DNA from: Spirochaetales bacterium
GTDB taxonomy: Bacteria; Spirochaetota; Spirochaetia; DSM-2461
Direction: 5' to 3'
DNA length: 18,374 nt
Assembly: GCA_002748225.1 (NCBI GenBank)
Contig: PDRU01000079.1
Coordinates: 1-18,374, forward strand
In this document: positions 7,681 through 12,624 of the stretch, one piece after another
Numbering within the stretch: the stretch's first letter is position 1
Layout of the letters: every line of letters starts with the position of its first letter
Translations under genes and position numbers: made by a program
The notes under the pieces: generated by a model
Told to the model about the DNA's origin: nothing
Seen by the model: only the letters and a program-made list of their open reading frames with translations
The model's database searches: none

Positions 7681-8022
7681 CTATTTTAAAGACACCTCAA
7701 TTCTGCCGCCCAGAAGAATGGTATCTTCCGGTTTCAGGCGGCGCGCCTTGCCCGGCATGACCCGTTTTTCGTTAACCCAGGTGCCGTTTGTACTTCCGGC
7801 ATCTTCAATATACCAGGCTGAACGTATGCGCCGGACAATGCAGTGAACTCTGGATACAAGCGGATCGTTTATGGTAATGGCGTTGCTTTTATCCCGTCCT
7901 ATGGTCATTTGATCGATCATACGGACCTTTTTACCCTGAAAAACCAGGAATTTCATATTGGTTCTGGGTATGCTGCTGAGTCTCTGTCCGACAGGACTCT
8001 GGCCTGCTATTGTTTCGTCCAC
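7681..8022 (-). CDS. Small FHA-domain protein
   Basis: 113 residues that are almost entirely one FHA domain (about 23-112), a phosphothreonine-binding module. The key motifs are intact: GR (42-43), SRVH (57-60) and STNGTWVN (77-84). There is no signal peptide or membrane segment, so it acts in the cytoplasm, presumably docking on a Ser/Thr-phosphorylated partner that is not in this window. The first 22 residues are an unstructured extension. I take the GTG at 8022 as the start because a strong GGGAGG lies 7 bases upstream; the first ATG would begin exactly at the domain (MKFLVFQG) and lacks that signal. It is divergent from the CheY-like gene across 155 bases. Confidence 0.87.
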   Translation of the reverse strand: MDETIAGQSPVGQRLSSIPRTNMKFLVFQGKKVRMIDQMTIGRDKSNAITINDPLVSRVHCIVRRIRSAWYIEDAGSTNGTWVNEKRVMPGKARRLKPEDTILLGGRIEVSLK

Positions 8023-8177
8023 GTATTTCCTCCCATCCCTTCTATTTTATCATATTTTCCGCAAAATAATGAGGGGATTTATGAAAGAAAGGAAAAAATA
8101 TTTAAAAAAAGAGTATCTGATAAAAAATGAGTCAATAAAAATAGACTTTATTGAATTATTGTTGTAGAATGTAAGGC
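8023..8177. other. AT-rich divergent intergenic region
   Basis: 155 bases between the divergent FHA and CheY-like genes, much richer in A and T than its surroundings. It contains the predicted CheY promoter and a 28-codon open frame (8081-8167) with GAGGGG four bases before its ATG. For the FHA gene I see a possible -10 (TATGAT on the minus strand, 8049-8054) but no convincing -35. Confidence 0.5.
8142..8170 (+). promoter_or_regulatory. Predicted promoter of the CheY-like gene, possibly leaderless
   Basis: TAGACT (8142-8147) and TAGAAT (8165-8170) are 17 bases apart. The -10 ends only 7 bases before the ATG at 8178, so transcription should begin at or next to the start codon. The AAGG at 8173-8176 is too near the ATG to act as a normal ribosome binding site. 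Confidence 0.5.
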
Positions 8178-8612
8178 ATGAAAGCACGTGCGGATTTTCC
8201 AGCTATTAATACCAAAGATCCCATAGGTATCGACCCTTCGGGAAACCCTTACAAAATTCTTCTTGTTGATGATTCAATGTTTGTCTGCAAGCAGCTCAGT
8301 CAGATTCTTTTGTCTGAGGGCTTTGAAATTGCAGGCCAGGCGGCTGACGGAGTTGAAGGCCTGGAACTTTACAGGCAAATGCATCCGAATGTTGATCTGG
8401 TAACCATGGACATTACCATGCCGAATATGGACGGCATTACCTGTCTGGAGAAAATTATCGAATTTGACAAGAACGCCAGGGTTGTCATGGTCAGCGCATT
8501 GGGAAAAGAAGAACTGGTTAAGAAATCTCTCATGCTGGGCGCCAAAAACTACATTGTGAAGCCTCTTGAACGTTCCAAAGTGCTGGAGCGTATTAAAGGC
8601 GTTCTTGGTTAG
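8178..8612 (+). CDS. CheY-like single-domain response regulator
   Basis: 144 residues: a 25-residue N-terminal leader followed by one receiver domain and no output domain. The acidic pair is Asp31-Asp32, the phosphoacceptor Asp78 (TMDITMPNMDG), the switch Ser106 (VSALGKEE) and the conserved Lys128 (VKPLE), so it should be phosphorylated. The leader KDPIGIDPSGNPYKILLVDD and the MDGITCLEKI-EFDKNA segment match a conserved CheY-type protein I remember in spirochaetes. It probably acts by binding a partner, such as the flagellar switch or another signalling protein. No histidine kinase, CheA or CheX lies in the window, so its pathway is unknown. It is convergent with nrdG, with 15 bases between stops. 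Confidence 0.92.
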   Translation: MKARADFPAINTKDPIGIDPSGNPYKILLVDDSMFVCKQLSQILLSEGFEIAGQAADGVEGLELYRQMHPNVDLVTMDITMPNMDGITCLEKIIEFDKNARVVMVSALGKEELVKKSLMLGAKNYIVKPLERSKVLERIKGVLG

Positions 8613-8627
8613 ATTTTTCCCGGTATT

Positions 8628-9383
8628 TTAACGGACAGTAATGGGAACACGTGCCGAGATTGAATCAGCCAGTTCCCTGAGTTTTTCTTCTCCAAAAGGT
8701 GTGAGGTTTCCCCATGCCGGATTAAGTGTGTCGCCGGGAAGATAGTTCTGCAGCACCCACAGAGGCGCCAGCTCTGCCAGGCCGGAGAGCTTCTGTAATT
8801 CTTCTTTTTCAACCAGTCCGGGTACTACGGTTGTGCGTACTTCAAAGTCCACTTTAAAATTCCGGAGCATCTCCAGGGTGCTGCGCAGAGCCAGGGCGGC
8901 ATTTTCTCCTGATTTTTTCCAGCCCACTTCGCTGTACCGTTCCGGACTTGTTTTCAGATCGACTGCCACATAAGAGAGCTTGTTATCTTTGAGCAGTGTA
9001 TAAAGGGCTTCCGGATAGAGTCCGGCCGTGTCCAGTTTAACCGGCAGGCTGAAATGTTCCGCTGTCTCCATGAGTTCAGGAAGCAGCGGATGCGTTAAGG
9101 CTTCTCCGCCTGAATAAACAATTCCTCCCAGCAGCCGGGCCCGTTTTGCAAGGAAATTTTTCAGCAGGCTCATGTCGGCATTTAAGGGTTCACTCAGGCG
9201 GTTTAAATTGACAAATCCGGGATTATGGCAGTAGGGGCAGCGCAGAGGGCAGCCCGGTAAAAACACGGCCGCCGCCACCCTTCCCGGATAATCAAGAAGG
9301 GTGGTCTTTACCAGAGCAAAGCGGCCGTCTGCTATCAAGGCTTGGTTCTGGCTAGGCGCTGACCGCCGCTGCCAGTGATACAT
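8628..9383 (-). CDS. nrdG: Anaerobic ribonucleoside-triphosphate reductase activating enzyme
   Basis: 251-residue radical SAM protein that uses a [4Fe-4S] cluster and S-adenosylmethionine to create the glycyl radical on anaerobic ribonucleotide reductase. The cluster motif CPLRCPYC has Cys45, Cys49 and Cys52, followed by HNPGFV; SGGEALTHP (91-99) is the SAM-binding GGE region. TTLLDYPGR before the cysteines and the length fit the longer NrdG2-type activases rather than the short E. coli type. The ATG at 9383 has a modest CTGGAA site and overlaps the glycyl-radical/thioredoxin gene by 32 bases, so translation is likely coupled. The operon order nrdR, nrdD, radical-site gene, nrdG supports its role; its target glycine should be in the neighbouring small protein. 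Confidence 0.93.
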   Translation of the reverse strand: MYHWQRRSAPSQNQALIADGRFALVKTTLLDYPGRVAAAVFLPGCPLRCPYCHNPGFVNLNRLSEPLNADMSLLKNFLAKRARLLGGIVYSGGEALTHPLLPELMETAEHFSLPVKLDTAGLYPEALYTLLKDNKLSYVAVDLKTSPERYSEVGWKKSGENAALALRSTLEMLRNFKVDFEVRTTVVPGLVEKEELQKLSGLAELAPLWVLQNYLPGDTLNPAWGNLTPFGEEKLRELADSISARVPITVR

Positions 9384-9861
9384 GAGATTCCAGAGCGCTC
9401 ACGGTTGATGCTCTTCCAATCTCATTGCCGTCTTTATCCAGAAGAATTACTGTGGGAGCGGCAGTAATATCGAAATGGCGGGCTTCCTGCATACCTGATT
9501 CACGGTCAACGTCGATGCGCCGTCCCTTCAGAGCGGAATTTTCCAGCCACTGAGCCACAGGCGGGCAGTTGGGACAGGTTTTCCGGAAGAAATACAGGTA
9601 TTCGGCAACAGGCTGGTTACTCAGCTGAGGCTTGTCGTTTTCAACAACTTTCAGCTGTGCTGTTTCCTTTTGTACGGCGGGCTGGCCGGACACCGAGTAA
9701 TTGGCGCGCATACCGTATTCTTCTTTTTTGCCTTTATTCCAGTTCCGTACAGATCTGTAATATCCTACTATCCGGGCGTATACCTCGGTTTCCCTGCCGT
9801 CAATCTGCGACTTGCTTTCTTTAAGCTTTGCCAGACGGTCGTCAATTTGCTGAATCGTCAT
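9352..9861 (-). CDS. Separate glycyl-radical segment of class III RNR fused to a thioredoxin-like domain
   Basis: 169 residues from the ATG at 9861 (171 if the ATG at 9867 is used; numbering here is for the longer form). Residues 4-27 are a charged helix (QQIDDRLAKLKESKSQIDGR). Residues 28-54 match the extreme C-terminus of class III ribonucleotide reductases: EVYARIVGYYRSV then WNKGKKEE, with Gly35 at the position of the glycyl radical (RVCGYLG in E. coli NrdD, from memory). After a linker (about 58-85), residues 86-165 form a thioredoxin-like fold with CPNC (98-101) and the cis-proline motif AAPTV (Pro138). The upstream NrdD lacks this radical site, so the protein should supply both the radical and a dithiol for turnover. 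GGAGGAG at the end of nrdD gives 9-base spacing to the 9861 ATG, favouring that start. A +1 frameshift joining it to NrdD is the main alternative. Confidence 0.85.
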   Translation of the reverse strand: MTIQQIDDRLAKLKESKSQIDGRETEVYARIVGYYRSVRNWNKGKKEEYGMRANYSVSGQPAVQKETAQLKVVENDKPQLSNQPVAEYLYFFRKTCPNCPPVAQWLENSALKGRRIDVDRESGMQEARHFDITAAPTVILLDKDGNEIGRASTVSALESHVSLAAAVSA

Positions 9862-11959
9862 AAACATTCTCCTCCAGTTGTTTTCTGAGTGATTCCAGTT
9901 CTGCTATTTCCTTATCAATAACAGCTTCCTGTTCACTTCGGCATTTTGGACATCTCTGATGTTCTCCCTCGAGATAGCCATGGACGGGGCACACTGAAAA
10001 AACCGGAGAAATCGTAAAATAAGGAAGACGGTATCCGGTCGCAATGGTTTTAACAAGTTCGCGGCAGGCCTCCCAGTCCTTTATCCGTTCTCCCAGGAAT
10101 CCGTGAAATACGGTTCCGCCGGTATATTTAATCTGCAGATCGTCCTGCAGGTCGAGGGCATCAAAAATGTCTTCAGTAAAGTCCACCGGAAGCTGGGTGG
10201 AGTTGGTGTAGTAGGGATCGTCCGCGCCGGCTGTAATAATGTCCGGGTAGTGCTTCTTGTCGTGGCGGGCCAGTCTGTAGCTGGTACTTTCAGCCGGTGT
10301 AGCTTCCAGATTGAACAGATCTCCGGTTTCTTCCTGGTAGTCGGACATGCGGGCGCGCATATAATCCAGAATGTCCAGGGCAAAATTTCTTCCTTCCGGG
10401 TCTGTAAGCGGAACGCCTTTGAAGTTCAGCAGGCATTCGTTCATTCCAACCAGTCCTATTGTGTTGAAATGGTTATGCAGATGTTTCAGATAACGCTGTG
10501 TGTAGGGAAAAAGCCCCGCGTCCAGTAAATGGTTTATAACCTTGCGTTTGGCCACCAGTGATTCAGCCGCCAGATCCATCATGTGGCCCAGCCGGCCGTA
10601 AAAATCAGCTTCCGATTCAGCCAGATAGCCAATCCGGGGCAGATTGATGGTAACAACTCCCAGTGAACCGGTAAATTCGTCTGAACCGAACAAACCTCCG
10701 CCGCGTTTGCGCAGTTCCCGTTTGTCCAGCTGAAGCCGGCAGCACATGGAACGCACGTCTTCCGGATTCAGATCGGAGTTAATGAAGTTCTGGAAGTAAG
10801 GGGTGCCGAATTTCCCCGTCATTTCAAACAGCAGCCGGGCGTTGGGCGAGTCCCAGTCAAAGTCGGGCGTAATATTATAGGTTGGAATGGGATACGCGAA
10901 TCCCCGGCCGTTGGCATCGCCTTCCAGCATAAGCTCAATAAAGGCCTTGTTGACCATATCCATTTCCTGCCGGCAGTCTCCGTAAGTGAAATTCTGTTCC
11001 CTGCCGCCGACAACGGCCGGCCGGTCGGCCAGATCCGGAGGGCATACCCAGTCCAGAGTGATATTTGTAAACGGAGCCTGGCTTCCCCAGCGGGAAGGTG
11101 TGTTCACACCGAAAATAAAGCTCTGAAGGGCCTGTTTGACTTCTTTGTAGCTCAGCTTGTCTGCCCTGACAAACGGGGCCAGGTAAGTATCAAAGCTGGA
11201 GAGCGCCTGCGCGCCGGCCCATTCGTTCTGCATAATGCCCAGAAAGTTGACAATCTGGAACATGAGTGTGGAAAGATGCGCGGCCGGTTTGGATGATATC
11301 TTTTCCTTTACGCCGCCCAAGCCTTCGGCAATAAGCTGGCGCAGAGACCAGCCGGCGCAGTAGCCGGAAAACATGGACAGGTCGTGAATATGCATGGCTC
11401 CCGAGCGGTGTGCTTCCGCTACTTCCGGAGAATAAACATTCTTGAGCCAGTAATTGGCGGTTACCGTACCGGAATTATGGAGAATGAGACCTCCCAGTGA
11501 GAAATTAACATTTGCGTTCTCATTCACCCTCCAGTCGGACTGGGAAAGATACCCGTCCATGGTTTTGTCGACATCCAGCAGAAAGCCTTTGGTGTCTCTG
11601 ATATCTTCATGACGGGAACGGTAGACAATATATGTTTTAACAAGGGCGGAGTCGCCGTGTTCCACCAGAGCCTGTTCCACCAGATCCTGTATTTCTTCAA
11701 CAGCCGGAACAGAATTGGGATGACGGTCCTTCATAAAATCGCGGAGGAACTCTTCGACACGCCGGGTAATATCTTCCGCCGCTTTTGCTTCTTCCGGTGA
11801 ATACCCCGCTGCCTTCATGGCCTGAGTAACGGCTTTGCGAATGCGGTTTCTGTCATAGCGGACAACACGGCCGTCACGTTTTACTATACGTTTGACCGGA
11901 AAACTTTCTCCAACGCTGATAATATTATTCCAGTCGGTTATTACCTTGTCTGTATTCAC
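9842..11959 (-). CDS. nrdD: Class III anaerobic ribonucleotide reductase lacking its glycyl radical site
   Basis: 705 residues. The enzyme reduces ribonucleoside triphosphates to deoxynucleotides without oxygen. An ATP-cone domain (about 21-118, PVKRIVKRDGRVVRYDRNRI) is followed by the alpha/beta barrel: HIHDLSMFSGYCAGWSL (190-206, Cys201), VRSMCCRLQLD (402-412, likely thiyl Cys407), GSLGVVTINLPR (431-442) and GLVGMNECLLNF. The zinc region is CPVH-GYLEGEHQR-CPKC (Cys657, His660, Cys670, Cys673). The chain should continue about 20-40 residues later into R-V-x-GY-Y and a WNxGK block; instead it ends after a charged helix (DKEIAELESLRKQLEEN) at residue 705. Those missing motifs are in the next gene. 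The start is GTG at 11959, 7 bases after GGAACAG-type sequence; no in-frame ATG occurs before residue 47. It lies 27 bases after nrdR. Confidence 0.93.
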   Translation of the reverse strand: MNTDKVITDWNNIISVGESFPVKRIVKRDGRVVRYDRNRIRKAVTQAMKAAGYSPEEAKAAEDITRRVEEFLRDFMKDRHPNSVPAVEEIQDLVEQALVEHGDSALVKTYIVYRSRHEDIRDTKGFLLDVDKTMDGYLSQSDWRVNENANVNFSLGGLILHNSGTVTANYWLKNVYSPEVAEAHRSGAMHIHDLSMFSGYCAGWSLRQLIAEGLGGVKEKISSKPAAHLSTLMFQIVNFLGIMQNEWAGAQALSSFDTYLAPFVRADKLSYKEVKQALQSFIFGVNTPSRWGSQAPFTNITLDWVCPPDLADRPAVVGGREQNFTYGDCRQEMDMVNKAFIELMLEGDANGRGFAYPIPTYNITPDFDWDSPNARLLFEMTGKFGTPYFQNFINSDLNPEDVRSMCCRLQLDKRELRKRGGGLFGSDEFTGSLGVVTINLPRIGYLAESEADFYGRLGHMMDLAAESLVAKRKVINHLLDAGLFPYTQRYLKHLHNHFNTIGLVGMNECLLNFKGVPLTDPEGRNFALDILDYMRARMSDYQEETGDLFNLEATPAESTSYRLARHDKKHYPDIITAGADDPYYTNSTQLPVDFTEDIFDALDLQDDLQIKYTGGTVFHGFLGERIKDWEACRELVKTIATGYRLPYFTISPVFSVCPVHGYLEGEHQRCPKCRSEQEAVIDKEIAELESLRKQLEENVYDDSAN

Positions 11960-11986
11960 TTTGCTGTTCCTTATTCTTCTGATTTC

Positions 11987-12496
11987 TTAAAACAATTCAC
12001 CTGCCGCCTGGAGATCTTCCAGTTCATCAGACGGCTCTTTTTTGGCTGCCAGATTATTAATGACATTGACAAATTCGGCCACATCCTCAAATTTTCTGTA
12101 AACAGAGGCAAAGCGGACATATGCCACTTTGTCCACGGAAAACAGTTTTTCCAGAACCAGATCTCCTATGGTTTCGCTTCGTATTTCATGGGTGGAGCGG
12201 CTCATCAGTGCAGCTTCGTCTTCAACCTGATGAATGAGCTCTTCCACTGTGTTATGCGTAACCGGGCGTTTCTCCATAGCCCTCAGCACACCGTATTCTA
12301 TTTTTTTCAGATCAAAGTTCTCCCGGCGCCCTGATCTTTTAATAACAACAACAGGTATTTCCTCTATGTGCTCATAAGAGGTAAAACGGTAGCCGCAGCT
12401 GATACATTCCCTGCGGCGGCGTATGGTTGTAGCACTCTGATTCTGCCGTGATTCAATTACTTTATCATCACTTTGACCGCACAGCGGGCATTTCAT
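11987..12496 (-). CDS. nrdR: Transcriptional repressor NrdR
   Basis: 169-residue nucleotide-sensing repressor of ribonucleotide reductase genes. The N-terminal zinc ribbon has Cys3/Cys6 (MKCPLCG) and Cys31/Cys34 (ECISCGYRFTSYE), with the basic DNA-binding run TTIRRRREC between. An ATP-cone domain (about 49-140, VVIKRSGRRENFDLKKI) senses ATP/dATP. The family start is MKCP, so I choose the ATG at 12496, preceded by AAGGATTAG; a TTG at 12514 would add six residues that the family lacks. The acidic tail (about 145-169) is slightly longer than usual. It is the first gene of the reductase operon and very likely represses its own promoter through the two NrdR-box-like sites upstream. Confidence 0.96.
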   Translation of the reverse strand: MKCPLCGQSDDKVIESRQNQSATTIRRRRECISCGYRFTSYEHIEEIPVVVIKRSGRRENFDLKKIEYGVLRAMEKRPVTHNTVEELIHQVEDEAALMSRSTHEIRSETIGDLVLEKLFSVDKVAYVRFASVYRKFEDVAEFVNVINNLAAKKEPSDELEDLQAAGELF

Positions 12497-12515
12497 ATCT
12501 CTAATCCTTACCAAA

Positions 12516-12531
12516 ACGCTATATATAGTTG
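12516..12531 (-). promoter_or_regulatory. NrdR box, downstream copy
   Basis: CAACTATATATAGCGT on the minus strand is a near-palindrome of the type ACACwATATATwGTGT known for NrdR operators. It begins roughly 11 bases after the predicted transcription start and about 20 bases before the nrdR ATG. It shares 11 of 16 positions with the upstream copy and lies 41 bases from it, close to four helical turns, as expected for paired NrdR boxes. Confidence 0.72.
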
Positions 12532-12548
12532 TTTGAGCGCCGTTAAAA

Positions 12549-12577
12549 ACTATATCACCCTATATGTAGACCGACAA
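12549..12577 (-). promoter_or_regulatory. Promoter of the nrdR-nrdD-nrdG operon
   Basis: On the minus strand TTGTCG (12572-12577) and TATAGT (12549-12554) are 17 bases apart, and the -10 is preceded by TGA, an extended -10. The upstream NrdR box occupies the spacer almost exactly, so repressor binding would block RNA polymerase. Confidence 0.6.
12557..12572 (-). promoter_or_regulatory. NrdR box, upstream copy
   Basis: GGTCTACATATAGGGT on the minus strand matches the downstream box at 11 of 16 positions, including the central ATATAG. It sits between the -35 and -10 of the predicted promoter. This copy is the weaker match to the palindromic consensus. Confidence 0.6.
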
Positions 12578-12624
12578 GCCGGCAGGCCGTTTTTTTTGTG
12601 TTTTTTATGATTTTTTTTGATTCT

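Noticed and set aside
8613..8627. A possible bidirectional terminator between the convergent CheY-like and nrdG genes.
   Set aside because: The gap is only 15 bases and holds a short T-run but no stem, so I cannot support a terminator.
9352..9867. Treating the small gene as an ordinary thioredoxin or glutaredoxin.
   Set aside because: The first third carries the glycyl-radical signature with the WNKGK block, which plain redoxins lack and which NrdD here is missing.
12577..12598. A GCCGGCAGGC sequence followed by eight T residues, resembling a plus-strand intrinsic terminator.
   Set aside because: The stem is only 3-4 base pairs and no plus-strand gene ends nearby; on the minus strand the run is A-rich and precedes the hairpin, so it cannot end the M28-like transcript in the normal way.
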